Shown here in pieces: positions 6,476-14,236 of a stretch of DNA of 16,015 nt. Position 1 is the first letter of the stretch; every line of letters begins with the position of its first letter. Under the pieces are notes generated by a model. That model did no database searches. It was not told the DNA's origin and saw nothing but the letters and a program-made list of their open reading frames with translations. The translations under genes were made by a program, and so were the position numbers. The DNA is from Bacillota bacterium (GTDB lineage Bacteria; Bacillota; Clostridia; Christensenellales; CAG-138): positions 1-16,015 of the forward strand of contig JAEWYO010000055.1 of the NCBI GenBank assembly GCA_023395595.1, given 5' to 3'.

Positions 6476-9400
6476 TGCGCGCAAAGACTGCCTGGAAAAA
6501 GAATCAATGGCGAGAGGTTTGGAAAACCATGGGACGTTTTCTCTCCATCCTCTCGATTGTTGCGCTCGGCGTTGGCTTTTTTTCGGGGCTAAAAGTGACC
6601 AAGAACGCCATGATCGACACGGCGGACGCATACTTGCGCGAATACGCGATGTATGACGAAAAGGTGATGACCACCATCGGCATCGACGAGACGGATGTTG
6701 CCGCAATCGCCAAGATGGACGGCATCTCCGCTGCGGAAGGCTCCGTGAGTATGGATGTGCTGGCGACGCTGAGCACCGGGGAATCCTATGTGGTCGCCGC
6801 GCATTCCATCACAAGTGAAGTCAACCGCCTGAAGCTTACCGCGGGGCGCATGCCGGTTGCGGACAACGAGTGTCTTGGTGACGCCCGGATGCTGCCCAAA
6901 AGCGCCATCGGTTCGCGCCTGCTAATCGCCGACCAGAACGATACGGACACGCTCGACGCGTTCACGTATGACGCCTATACCATCGTTGGGCTGACCGACT
7001 CCACCACGTATCTAAACATGGAGCGCGGCACAAGCAAGCTCGCCGGTGGCAAGATCACGGCGTTTATCTACCTGCCGCTTGGCGGATTTTCGACGGACTA
7101 TTTCACGGAACTCTACGTGAAATATACCGACGCAACGGGCAAAATCTTCACCGACACCTATGATCATGCGGTGACAAAGATGGAAGACCCGCTCAAAGCG
7201 CAGATGAAGCTGCTGGCAACAGCACGCTACAACGACATTGTTCAAGACGCAAAAACGGAGATCAGCGACGCGGAGGCGAAGTACCAGGACGGGCTCGCGG
7301 AATACGACACACAGAAGGCCGATGCGCTCAAAAAGCTAAACGACGCGGCTAACGAGCTGAGCAAAGCCAAAAAGCAGATTGACGATGGCTGGAGCGCGAT
7401 TCGCGAAAATGAAGTTTCGCTGAATGACGCGCAAGCGCAGTATGACAGCGGACTTGCCGCCTATAATCAAGGGCTGAGCGATTATCAAACCGCGCGTGCC
7501 GACGCAGACAGCAAGATTGCCGCGATCGATGTCGCGCTTGCGTCAAACCAGTCGGATCTCGCTGAAGTCAAAGCGCAAATCATAGCGCTCGATCCGGCAG
7601 CCCCGGATTATGAAGCGAAGAAAACAGCGCTGGAAGCGCAAACCGCCGATCTGGAGAATGCGATCAGTCAACTAGAAACTCAGCGGCAGACGACCATACA
7701 GCTCTTTGACGGTATGCTCGCGCAGCTCAACGCGACAAAAGCCCAGCTCGATGCGGCAAAAACGCAAATAGACGATGGCAACGCCGCGCTAACGCAGGGC
7801 AAGAGCGCACTTAAATCCGCAGAAGAACAGTACAACGACGGCTATGCGGACTATCTAGACGGCAAGGCAGAGGCGGACAAGAAGCTTGCCGACGGTGCAA
7901 AAGAACTCGAAGACGGGAAGCAAAAGCTCGACGACGCGAAGGCGGAGCTGGCGAAGCTCAAGCCGCCGACGGTCTATCTGCTCAACCGCGAGATGAACGC
8001 GGGTTATGTCAATTTCGAAAACGATTCCTCGATCGTCAACGGCATCTCCAAGGTGTTTCCGGTGTTCTTCTTCCTCGTTGCCGCGCTGGTGACGATGACG
8101 ACCATGACGCGCATGGTGGAGGAGCAGCGCACCCAGATCGGCACACTCAAAGCCCTCGGCTACGGCGGCGCAACCATCGCATGGAAGTATATCTCGTATG
8201 CGGGAAGCGCGGCGCTGCTCGGCGGACTGATCGGCTTCTTTGGCGGAAGCTGGCTCTTCCCGTGGGTCATCTGGCAGGCGTATGGCATGCTCTATGGCTT
8301 TGCTCCGATTCTCTATACGTTGGATTGGTCGCTCTTTGCGCTCGCACTTTCCGCCGCGCTCGCCTGCTCGGTCGGGGTCACGATCCTGACCTGCCGCGCG
8401 GAGCTGCGGCTCATGCCCGCGGAGCTCATGCGCCCGAAGACCCCGAAGGAAGGCAAGCGTGTGTTTCTGGAGCGGATACCGTTCCTCTGGAAGCGGCTCG
8501 GCTTCATGGTCAAGATTTCGCTGCGCAACGTCTTTCGCTACACCAAGCGGCTGATCATGATGGCGCTCGGCATCGGCGGGTGTACCGCGCTGCTGATCAC
8601 TGGGTTTGGTATTCGGGATTCGATTGCGAACATTGCGGCGGATCAGTTTGACAACATCATGACCTACGACTTTGCAATCGTCTTTGACGAAGCAAAGGAC
8701 GAAGCGCAGCAGAAGGCGTTCCAGAGCGAGACGAAGGACGTTCTTTCCTCCAGCGTGTTTGTTTGCACAGATACCATCTCTGCCTATACGGATGAGGGGA
8801 TGAAGGATGTCAACGTGATTGCGACGGGAGACCCGAACATCTCCTCGTTGATCGATATGCACTGGAAAGGGCAGCAACTCAGCTATCCGCCGGATGGCAG
8901 CGTGGCCATCAGCGATAAACTCGCGCGGATTGCCGGTGTATCCATCGGGGACACGATTCGTGTTCGGGTGGACGACACACAGGAGAGCGAACTGACGGTC
9001 AGTGCGATCTTCGAAAACTATGTCTACCACTATATGCTCATGACGCCGGCTACCTATGAGGCGACCTTTGGCAAACCCTGTGCCTATGAAGCGGCGCTTG
9101 CAAACTCAGCGATTGCGGATCAGCACGCAGCTGCCGCAACCATCATGGATGAGCACGGCGCGGCAAACGTCAGCGTAACGTCGGATATTCAAGATCGCGT
9201 CAACAGCATGATGAAGAGCCTGAACCTTGTGATCTTCGTGATCATCTTCTGCGCGGGCGCGCTGGCGTTTGTGGTGCTCTTTAATCTGAGCAACATCAAC
9301 ATAACGGAGCGCATCCGCGAAATCGCAACCATCAAGGTGCTCGGGTTCTATGCGCCGGAAGTGGGAGCCTATGTCTTCCGCGAAAATCTGGTGCTCACGT

Positions 9401-9621
9401 TGATCGGTTCTCTGGTCGGCATCCCGCTGGGCATTTGGTTGCACGGGTTCGTGATGGGGCAGCTGAGCTTTGACATGGTCAGCTTCCATGTGGTGATCAA
9501 GCCGCTGAGCTACATCTTTGCGGTTGCGATGACGTTCCTGTTTGCTTTCGGGGTAGACCTTGTAATGCGTCCGAGGCTTGCCAAAATCAACATGGTGGAA
9601 TCGCTCAAGGCGATTGAATAA
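6469..9621 (+). CDS. FtsX-family ABC permease with long coiled-coil insert
   Basis: A 1050-residue permease with two FtsX-type units. Order by residue: a basic start and first span (about 20-40); a MacB-like extracytoplasmic domain (45-250); a long alpha-helical coiled coil (about 255-500) with repeating xDGxxxL units (for example YQDGLAEY, YNDGYADYLDG, LEDGKQKLDD); three spans at about 529-548, 573-598 and 620-640; a short linker (650-690); a fifth span (693-713); a second extracytoplasmic domain (720-910); and three spans at about 916-943, 974-998 and 1012-1036. Eight spans match a duplicated MacB half. The coil should project into the wall space as a helical hairpin. Such permeases in Firmicutes serve drug or peptide resistance, lipid transfer or hydrolase control; which applies here is unknown. 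ATG at 6469 or 6475 are both possible after GAGGAG at 6458-6463. Confidence 0.93.
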   Translation: MVMRAKTAWKKNQWREVWKTMGRFLSILSIVALGVGFFSGLKVTKNAMIDTADAYLREYAMYDEKVMTTIGIDETDVAAIAKMDGISAAEGSVSMDVLATLSTGESYVVAAHSITSEVNRLKLTAGRMPVADNECLGDARMLPKSAIGSRLLIADQNDTDTLDAFTYDAYTIVGLTDSTTYLNMERGTSKLAGGKITAFIYLPLGGFSTDYFTELYVKYTDATGKIFTDTYDHAVTKMEDPLKAQMKLLATARYNDIVQDAKTEISDAEAKYQDGLAEYDTQKADALKKLNDAANELSKAKKQIDDGWSAIRENEVSLNDAQAQYDSGLAAYNQGLSDYQTARADADSKIAAIDVALASNQSDLAEVKAQIIALDPAAPDYEAKKTALEAQTADLENAISQLETQRQTTIQLFDGMLAQLNATKAQLDAAKTQIDDGNAALTQGKSALKSAEEQYNDGYADYLDGKAEADKKLADGAKELEDGKQKLDDAKAELAKLKPPTVYLLNREMNAGYVNFENDSSIVNGISKVFPVFFFLVAALVTMTTMTRMVEEQRTQIGTLKALGYGGATIAWKYISYAGSAALLGGLIGFFGGSWLFPWVIWQAYGMLYGFAPILYTLDWSLFALALSAALACSVGVTILTCRAELRLMPAELMRPKTPKEGKRVFLERIPFLWKRLGFMVKISLRNVFRYTKRLIMMALGIGGCTALLITGFGIRDSIANIAADQFDNIMTYDFAIVFDEAKDEAQQKAFQSETKDVLSSSVFVCTDTISAYTDEGMKDVNVIATGDPNISSLIDMHWKGQQLSYPPDGSVAISDKLARIAGVSIGDTIRVRVDDTQESELTVSAIFENYVYHYMLMTPATYEATFGKPCAYEAALANSAIADQHAAAATIMDEHGAANVSVTSDIQDRVNSMMKSLNLVIFVIIFCAGALAFVVLFNLSNINITERIREIATIKVLGFYAPEVGAYVFRENLVLTLIGSLVGIPLGIWLHGFVMGQLSFDMVSFHVVIKPLSYIFAVAMTFLFAFGVDLVMRPRLAKINMVESLKAIE

Positions 9622-9651
9622 ACAAACTCGTTCACAACGAGAACAACACAA

Positions 9652-9691
9652 AACAACAAAGAACCGCGCAACCGCGCGGCTCTTTGTTGTT
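9652..9691. terminator. Strong bidirectional intrinsic terminator
   Basis: An 11-bp arm (9652-9662 with 9681-9691) continues, after one A/C mismatch, into CCGCGC (9664-9669) paired with GCGCGG (9674-9679) around an AACC loop. The AACAAC-type flanks give T-rich tails on both strands. It closes the plus-strand ABC operon and the minus-strand YdeI-like gene, which converge here. Confidence 0.88.
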
Positions 9692-9699
9692 TGCATTCG

Positions 9700-10296
9700 T
9701 TAGTCCCGATCCAGCATGCCTTTTCCGGCAAGGATGCGGGGAATGTATTTTTCGATTCGTGCGGAGCGGGTTTTGGATTGCTTCGCCTCAGCAAAGTGGA
9801 GCAGATACGCCCGCTGCCGACCGGGAGTCAGCGCATAAAAAGCCTGCCGCAGATCAGAAGATTCCTCCAGAACCTGCGCAAACTCTTCCGGCATATCCGC
9901 CGCCATGGGTCGAAATTCAATCTCCAACCCCGCGTCCTCGTTTGCAATGGCTTCGGCGATATACCGTCGGAGTGTTTCCGCTTGCGCGCGCACTTCATTA
10001 GCGGTCGTAAATTTTGCCATTCGCATGGCTTGAGAATGTTCGCCCGGGGCAACGAGAATCTGCTGATCGTCCTTGAGCAGCGCACCCTTCATGAAGCCGA
10101 TGGCACAGTTGTCCTTAAAAGAGAATAAGATCGCGGTGTTCTCGCCGTTTCGCAGATAGGTGGGCTTACCCCATTTGAGCTCCTCCGACAATCCGGCAAA
10201 GAGCAAGAGCTCCCGCAACAGAGAAAGCGGCTCCGCCCAACGCGCGCCGGGTTGGAAGAAAACGTCAATCTTGCTTGCTTGTTCTTTTGGTTCCAT
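9700..10296 (-). CDS. YdeI/OmpD-associated family protein
   Basis: A 198-residue soluble protein with two recognisable parts. Residues about 10-115 are a DUF1801 (YdhG-like) domain, seen in EELKWGKPTYLRNGENTAILFSFKDNCAIGFMKGALL. Residues about 130-195 are the OmdA (bacteriocin-protection) region, with the family string LTPGRQRAYLLHFAEAKQSK followed by TRSARIEKYIPRILAGKG. This matches the B. subtilis YdeI layout. The molecular role is unknown; the OmdA name comes from an enterobacterial link to outer-membrane protein and bacteriocin tolerance that may not apply to a Gram-positive cell. AGGAGG nine bases before the ATG supports the start. It is transcribed alone, after the regulator gene on the same strand with about 100 bases between them. 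Confidence 0.9.
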   Translation of the reverse strand: MEPKEQASKIDVFFQPGARWAEPLSLLRELLLFAGLSEELKWGKPTYLRNGENTAILFSFKDNCAIGFMKGALLKDDQQILVAPGEHSQAMRMAKFTTANEVRAQAETLRRYIAEAIANEDAGLEIEFRPMAADMPEEFAQVLEESSDLRQAFYALTPGRQRAYLLHFAEAKQSKTRSARIEKYIPRILAGKGMLDRD

Positions 10297-10398
10297 GCGG
10301 TTTGCCTCCTAGCTTGAATACAATCACACAATAGATCAAACAAATTCAGATTTCTGTGATAACCGTACAAAACGTAGTGAATGCCCGCAGGAACTGCA

Positions 10399-11466
10399 TT
10401 AACGCATGAAGTTTTTTTCCAACATTGCGGTGAACTCGCGCAATCGTGCCTCGTTGAGATGGTACAGCAGCTTGACACCCTGTTTCTCAATGGTGACGAG
10501 CCCGCAACCCGCCAGCTCGCTCATGTGGTGCGAAACCGTGCCGGGTGAAAGCTCCGTCAGGCTCGCCAGCTCCTGCCCGTAGAGCGGGCGGTCGCGCAGC
10601 GCGACGAGGATTTGCAGGCGCTTTTTGTCATCCAGTGCGTGGAGCAGGTTGGTGATGGATTCCAGATCCGTCTTTCCCGTGCGGTCGCTGCTGGTAAACT
10701 CGTCCACGAAGATGCCGTAGGAGATGATCGAGCATTCCTCACTGCAAAAGCGCTCGGCAAAGATCGCGTTGGAGTGGATGGAAACGGTGGTGAACTGCAT
10801 AATCGCCGGATACACATCCGCGCGCGGGCAATCGAGGCGGATTCCTTCGACGGCGAGGCGGTCGAAGAAGGCTTCCTCATTTGGCAGCGCGTTCCAGGAG
10901 GCGAGCATCTGCGCGGCATACGGCTCCAGCAGCATGGTTTTCTCGCGCAGCAGTGACTCCGCCTGATCCAGAAGACGGTTTGCACGCGCCTCATATGCCT
11001 CAAAACGGATGATAGCATCGCTCAGCAGCAGCTTGACCGAATCGGGATTCGGCAGGCGTTGTGCATACGCGAGCAGGTCGGAAACACCCGCGTGCTCAAA
11101 AACCGGCTCGTCCGCCTCATCTGAAAGAAACAGCGCAATGCGCAGATTCAGGTCGTGTACGCGCTCTTCACCAAGGTTAAACCGGGTTTGAAGGAGCAGA
11201 TCATACAGATTTGTCTCCATACCTTCGGGCAAGCCAAAGAGCGAGAGCAGCTCCTGCTCGTCATAGACGAGATTCGCCTTCACATACTCATATGCTTCCA
11301 GAATTCCGGTAAACCGGCTCGGTTCGACGTTGTATTTCTTCACATAATATTCCATCGAGGTGCGCAGATCCCCAGAGCGCTCATTATCCCCACGGTAAGC
11401 AAGGCGCGCAAGAACCGCCGCTGCTTCTTGACGCAAATTAAGCGAAAAAAAACGAAGATGCTCCAT
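10399..11466 (-). CDS. ArsR-type winged-helix regulator with large N-terminal region
   Basis: A 355-residue transcriptional regulator. The last 80 residues are an ArsR-like winged helix: ALDDKKRLQILVALRDRPLYGQELASLTELSPGTVSHHMSELAGCGLVTIEKQGVKLLYHLN, shown here as key pieces DKKRLQIL, LSPGTVSHHMSEL and GLVTIEKQGVKLLYHL. SPGTVSHHM is the recognition helix. The first about 270 residues are helical and acidic and match no domain I know; they may sense a ligand or dimerise. The ELCVCDL metal site of classical ArsR/SmtB sensors is absent. It follows the MFS exporter on the same strand and probably controls it, as in many clostridial MFS+ArsR pairs. GGGGAGGA six bases before the ATG is a strong ribosome site. 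Confidence 0.85.
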   Translation of the reverse strand: MEHLRFFSLNLRQEAAAVLARLAYRGDNERSGDLRTSMEYYVKKYNVEPSRFTGILEAYEYVKANLVYDEQELLSLFGLPEGMETNLYDLLLQTRFNLGEERVHDLNLRIALFLSDEADEPVFEHAGVSDLLAYAQRLPNPDSVKLLLSDAIIRFEAYEARANRLLDQAESLLREKTMLLEPYAAQMLASWNALPNEEAFFDRLAVEGIRLDCPRADVYPAIMQFTTVSIHSNAIFAERFCSEECSIISYGIFVDEFTSSDRTGKTDLESITNLLHALDDKKRLQILVALRDRPLYGQELASLTELSPGTVSHHMSELAGCGLVTIEKQGVKLLYHLNEARLREFTAMLEKNFMR

Positions 11467-11481
11467 AATAATCCTCCCCGC

Positions 11482-11512
11482 GCGCGGCAGACGGTGATGA
11501 TCCGTGCCGCGC
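11482..11512. other. GC-rich hairpin between MFS and ArsR genes
   Basis: GCGCGGC (11482-11488) pairs with GCCGCGC (11506-11512), and ACGG (11491-11494) with CCGT (11502-11505), leaving a two-base bulge and a seven-base loop. It lies just upstream of the ribosome site of the regulator on the minus-strand transcript. There is no T-run, so it is more likely to be an mRNA stability element or a brake on translation of the regulator than a terminator. Confidence 0.5.
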
Positions 11513-11553
11513 CTTCTTCAGTATAGCAGGAGATGCGCGTTTGAACCAGCGCA

Positions 11554-12843
11554 TTACAGCGCGTCGAGGCTTTTCACACGCGTGAGCAGCAGATAGAGCA
11601 CGATGCTGAGCAAACCCGAAACGAGAATCGCCACAGGCACCTGCAGCACAGCGGCCAGCGCGGAGCAGAGAAAACTCGCAATCGGCATGGAGCACACGAG
11701 CACCGCGGTCGAGATGCCGGAGAGCCGCGCCATGAAATCCGCCGGAATCAGCCGCAAAAACGCCGCGTTGTAGACGACGTTGACGATGCCCGCCGAGAAA
11801 CCCATCAATGCGCAGCAAAGAAGCAAGATGGTGTATTGCAGCCACTGCGGGGAAACATAGCCACTCAGCGCAAAACCGCAGATGGCGACGCTCTGGAGGA
11901 TGCCACAGGCGATGAGCTGCGTTTTGCCGGAGATGCGCGTGATCTTCGGCGCAACGAGAGAGCCGAGTCCCAGCATCAGCACGAGCACGATGTTGATCAG
12001 CGAGAGCGTTTCTGCACCGCCTTTGAGATAGTCCGCGATAAACGGCGCGGCATAGGCGTTCAGCGGCACAAAGAGAAAGTTAATCATCGCGCCGACGAGC
12101 AGAAGCACGACCAGTACGCGGGAGGTGCGGATCAGCGACAGCCCTTCCAAAAAACTTTTGGCGGTCGATTTAAGGTTGACCTTTTCCTCCGGCAGCGTCT
12201 CCTTGACGCGGATAAAGCCGATGATCAGCGCGGAGAGCAGAAACGTCGATGCATCGATGAGCAGCGCACCCTGACACCCGAGCAGCGCAACGACACCACC
12301 CGCGAGCGCGAGGCCGACGAGCTCCGTGATGCGGCTTGCGGTTTGGTTGAGCGCGGAGCCGACTTTGAACAGCTCCGGCTTGAGCAGCAGCGGAACAATC
12401 GCGGAACCGGCGGGTGAACGAAACGCCTCCAGCGAGGAGATGACCAGCATCATCACGGTCAGGATCGTCGGGGTCAGGCACCCGGTCATATAGATTACCG
12501 CACCGAGCGCGACGACAAGCCCGCGCGCAATGTCAAACAGGATCATGACGCGCTTCTTGGAGAGATGCTCCACCATCGCGCCCGTAAACGGTTGCAGCAG
12601 GATCGTTGGCACATAGTTGAGCCCGAGGATGAGCGCCATCAGCGCCGCGCTATGCGTGATTTCATACATCAGCCACGCGATGGCGATGCCGTCGATGGAA
12701 TCCCCGAAGCGGTTGATGACGTTTGCGGCGATCAGCTTGAGGTATTCTTTTTGTGTTCTGAGTGGGGCATAGCTGGTGACTTCGGCGGCGATTGCGCCGT
12801 CTTGCACAATCTCTCCGGTTGTGTTATTTGCAATGCTTTCCAT
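11554..12843 (-). CDS. MFS transporter (exporter type)
   Basis: A 429-residue major facilitator protein of the cytoplasmic membrane with about twelve hydrophobic segments. It begins NVINRFGDSIDGIAIAWLMYEIT in the first span, and the loop 2-3 signature is GAMVEHLSKKRVMI (a motif-A variant, GxxxxxxxKKR). A charged central loop (IRVKETLPEEKVNLKST) separates the halves. The style matches the MFS_3/TetA-like exporters of small hydrophobic drugs or siderophores in Firmicutes. The proper start is uncertain: the in-frame reading extends up to 12960, but the ATG at 12843 begins the expected short cytosolic tail. The only nearby purine-rich site (GAAAGGG) is about 16 bases away, so initiation may be weak. 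It is followed at 88 bases by the ArsR-type regulator, probably in one transcript. Confidence 0.88.
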   Translation of the reverse strand: MESIANNTTGEIVQDGAIAAEVTSYAPLRTQKEYLKLIAANVINRFGDSIDGIAIAWLMYEITHSAALMALILGLNYVPTILLQPFTGAMVEHLSKKRVMILFDIARGLVVALGAVIYMTGCLTPTILTVMMLVISSLEAFRSPAGSAIVPLLLKPELFKVGSALNQTASRITELVGLALAGGVVALLGCQGALLIDASTFLLSALIIGFIRVKETLPEEKVNLKSTAKSFLEGLSLIRTSRVLVVLLLVGAMINFLFVPLNAYAAPFIADYLKGGAETLSLINIVLVLMLGLGSLVAPKITRISGKTQLIACGILQSVAICGFALSGYVSPQWLQYTILLLCCALMGFSAGIVNVVYNAAFLRLIPADFMARLSGISTAVLVCSMPIASFLCSALAAVLQVPVAILVSGLLSIVLYLLLTRVKSLDAL

Positions 12844-12983
12844 AGTCTTGTGATTGAAACCCTTTCTTCGCGTGTTTGTGTTTTTCGTTCTTGTTACGCT
12901 GCGCATTCTGTTCGGATCGATCAAACGGTGAAACTCGTTAATTCGATTGTCATAAAACAAAATGTTTCACCACCGTCCAATAA

Positions 12984-13011
12984 AGGATATCACAAAACCG
13001 GGGAGAGTCAA
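12984..13011 (-). promoter_or_regulatory. Probable promoter of the MFS-ArsR operon
   Basis: On the minus strand, -35 TTGACT (13006-13011), a 16-base spacer and -10 TATCCT (12984-12989). The -35 has one mismatch and the -10 two. Predicted transcription begins near 12977, leaving a leader of about 135 bases before the ATG at 12843. Confidence 0.45.
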
Positions 13012-13041
13012 CAGAATAGTTCGACACTCATCAAATATTAA

Positions 13042-13102
13042 CTCAACCATTTGTCGATACACGTCAAAACGAACTCAACCAACGCTCAACTTTTGCCTCA
13101 AC
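13042..13102. repeat. Four CTCAAC direct repeats upstream of the MFS promoter
   Basis: CTCAAC (GTTGAG on the minus strand) occurs at 13042-13047, 13074-13079, 13085-13090 and 13097-13102. The last three start 11 and 12 bases apart, about one helical turn. They lie 30-90 bases upstream of the MFS -35 box, where activator sites would sit. Confidence 0.4.
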
Positions 13103-13144
13103 CGCACCGAATTTCAAAAATCGTTTACACAAGTGTGTGCGAGT

Positions 13145-13180
13145 GTTCACAGTTGCCGCCTTGTCTGCGCGGCTGTGAAC
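13145..13180. promoter_or_regulatory. Inverted repeat overlapping the TIM-barrel gene promoter (operator candidate)
   Basis: GTTCACA (13145-13151) and TGTGAAC (13174-13180) are perfect inverted copies; GCCGC (13155-13159) and GCGGC (13169-13173) inside them also pair. The right arm lies inside the spacer between -35 and -10, and the left arm lies just upstream of the -35. A bound repressor would therefore block RNA polymerase. Confidence 0.5.
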
Positions 13181-13189
13181 CGATAGAAT
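13161..13189 (+). promoter_or_regulatory. Promoter of the TIM-barrel gene
   Basis: -35 TTGTCT (13161-13166), a 17-base spacer and -10 TAGAAT (13184-13189). The -10 has one mismatch and the -35 two. Transcription should begin near 13196, giving a leader of about 50 bases before the start codon. Confidence 0.6.
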
Positions 13190-13244
13190 CAGATTATGTT
13201 CAGTTCTCATGATGTACTCATAATTCTTTTATTTGGAGGCGATT

Positions 13245-13919
13245 ATGATGAATACGCCAACCCCGATTGACGGAACGCTGCGTAAGTTTGCGCTTCGCAT
13301 TCCGCCGGTGATCTCCCAGTGCAGCGGAATCACCATCTTTGGCAAGCTCTATCGATCCATCGTATTCTCAACCGATCTTGCGATCATCCGCAATGTCAAC
13401 GCGGACGCGATCATGGCGGTGTATCCGTTTACGCCGCAGCCGGTGATCACGCAGGCGATCATCTCCGCGTCGGACATCCCCGTGTTCGCGGGTGTTGGCG
13501 GCGGGCTGACGCAGGGCAAGCGCGTGATCCACATGGCGTCATATGCCGAGATGCAGGGCGCAATCGGCGTTGTGGTCAACGCGCCGACGCAGAACGACGT
13601 AATCCGCGAACTCACGGACACCATCGACATTCCTGTGATTGTGACCATCGCGCGGGAGGACACGGACATCAATGCGCGCGTGGCAGCGGGCATGCGCATC
13701 GCGAATGTTTCCGCCGCGGCGGAGACGGCGAACGTGGTGCGCAAGATCCGCGAATCGTTCCCGGAACTCCCGATTATCGCGACCGGAGGGCCGACGGAAG
13801 AATCCATCCGCGAGACCATCGAGGCGGGCGCAAACGCGATCACCTGGACGGCACCATCCAGCGGCGAGATCTTCAAGAGCATTATGGCGGCCTATCGTGC
13901 CGGAGAAGCGCACCCGTAA
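13245..13919 (+). CDS. TIM-barrel protein of unknown substrate (often labelled 'hydrolase')
   Basis: A 224-residue protein with a beta/alpha-barrel rhythm. It opens with PTPIDGTLRKFALRIPPVISQCSGI, then has strands such as DLAIIRNVNADAIMAVYPFTPQP, IPVFAGVGGGL, GAIGVVVNAPT, IPVIVTIA and MRIANVSAA. It ends with a phosphate-binding-like LPIIATGGPTEESIRETIEAGANAITWT, resembling the KDPG-aldolase and nitronate-monooxygenase barrels. Close relatives in Clostridia are, from memory, annotated only as 'hydrolase'. No catalytic residue set can be assigned. GGAGG at 13235-13239 serves the ATG at 13245 (5-base gap) or 13248 (8-base gap); a TTG at 13233 overlaps the ribosome site and is rejected. It is a single-gene unit with its own promoter and terminator. 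Confidence 0.8.
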   Translation: MMNTPTPIDGTLRKFALRIPPVISQCSGITIFGKLYRSIVFSTDLAIIRNVNADAIMAVYPFTPQPVITQAIISASDIPVFAGVGGGLTQGKRVIHMASYAEMQGAIGVVVNAPTQNDVIRELTDTIDIPVIVTIAREDTDINARVAAGMRIANVSAAAETANVVRKIRESFPELPIIATGGPTEESIRETIEAGANAITWTAPSSGEIFKSIMAAYRAGEAHP

Positions 13920-13936
13920 TCAAAAAAACAGCAAAA

Positions 13937-13972
13937 AAACAGGGCGCATTCATGATTGAGTGCGCCCTGTTT
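13937..13972. terminator. Strong bidirectional intrinsic terminator
   Basis: A 16-bp stem (13937-13952 with 13957-13972, one G-T pair) with a TGAT loop. The outer AAA/TTT and the A-rich stretch at 13922-13939 give T-tails in both directions. It closes the plus-strand TIM-barrel gene and the converging minus-strand glycosidase operon. Confidence 0.9.
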
Positions 13973-13996
13973 GCATTTGTGTGGTTGGAGTGGGTG

Positions 13997-14236
13997 CTAT
14001 TTTGTCGATTCGTTTTGCTTGGATGCCTGAACCCAATCGCGATAGAGCAGGATGCCCTCCAAAACAGCGAACAGGATCGCGCAGGCGGAGACGACAACCG
14101 CGAGCACGGGCAGCAGCGCATCGACCGCATCCGCAGCGGACGGAACGAATCGTCCGATCAGAAACACGACGAGTACCACAAGCGCAACGACGATCAGCGC
14201 ATTGGCGAGCCAGAGCCGGATGCCATATCGTTTCAT
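13997..14236 (-). CDS. Small two-span membrane protein
   Basis: A 79-residue membrane protein with a basic start (MKRYGIRLWL), a first span at about 10-30 (ANALIVVALVVLVVFLIG), a short loop with acidic residues, a second span at about 41-65 (LLPVLAVVVSACAILFAVLEGILL) and a polar tail. I do not recognise the family. Its ATG overlaps the stop of the phosphodiester glycosidase gene as ATGA, so it is translationally coupled to it and probably made in fixed ratio. That makes it a likely partner or anchor for the enzyme, which is inference from context. Confidence 0.72.
   Translation of the reverse strand: MKRYGIRLWLANALIVVALVVLVVFLIGRFVPSAADAVDALLPVLAVVVSACAILFAVLEGILLYRDWVQASKQNESTK

Larger units (their letters stand above)
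12844..13244. other. Divergent intergenic region between MFS operon and TIM-barrel gene
   Basis: About 400 bases with no supported gene. From left to right it holds the MFS leader, the MFS promoter, the CTCAAC repeats, an inverted repeat and the plus-strand promoter of the next gene, each listed separately. Open frames crossing it on either strand have no ribosome site and no recognisable protein pattern. Confidence 0.6.

Noticed and set aside
7855..9030. Minus-strand open frame (391 codons) antisense to the FtsX permease
   Set aside because: Composition is typical of a shadow frame (Arg, Asp, His rich), with no recognisable motif, while the plus-strand frame encodes a full permease.
11836..12417. 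Plus-strand open frame (193 codons) inside the MFS gene
   Set aside because: Highly charged repetitive composition without motif; the opposite strand encodes the twelve-span transporter.
12844..12960. Longer MFS start at 12960 or 12906
   Set aside because: The added 39 residues are polar and basic, unlike an MFS N-terminus, and no ribosome site precedes either ATG. The choice of 12843 is still not certain, as its own site is weak.
13042..13102. CTCAAC repeats as a CRISPR or minisatellite array
   Set aside because: Units are only six bases long with irregular spacing and no conserved longer repeat; they are better read as possible protein-binding sites.
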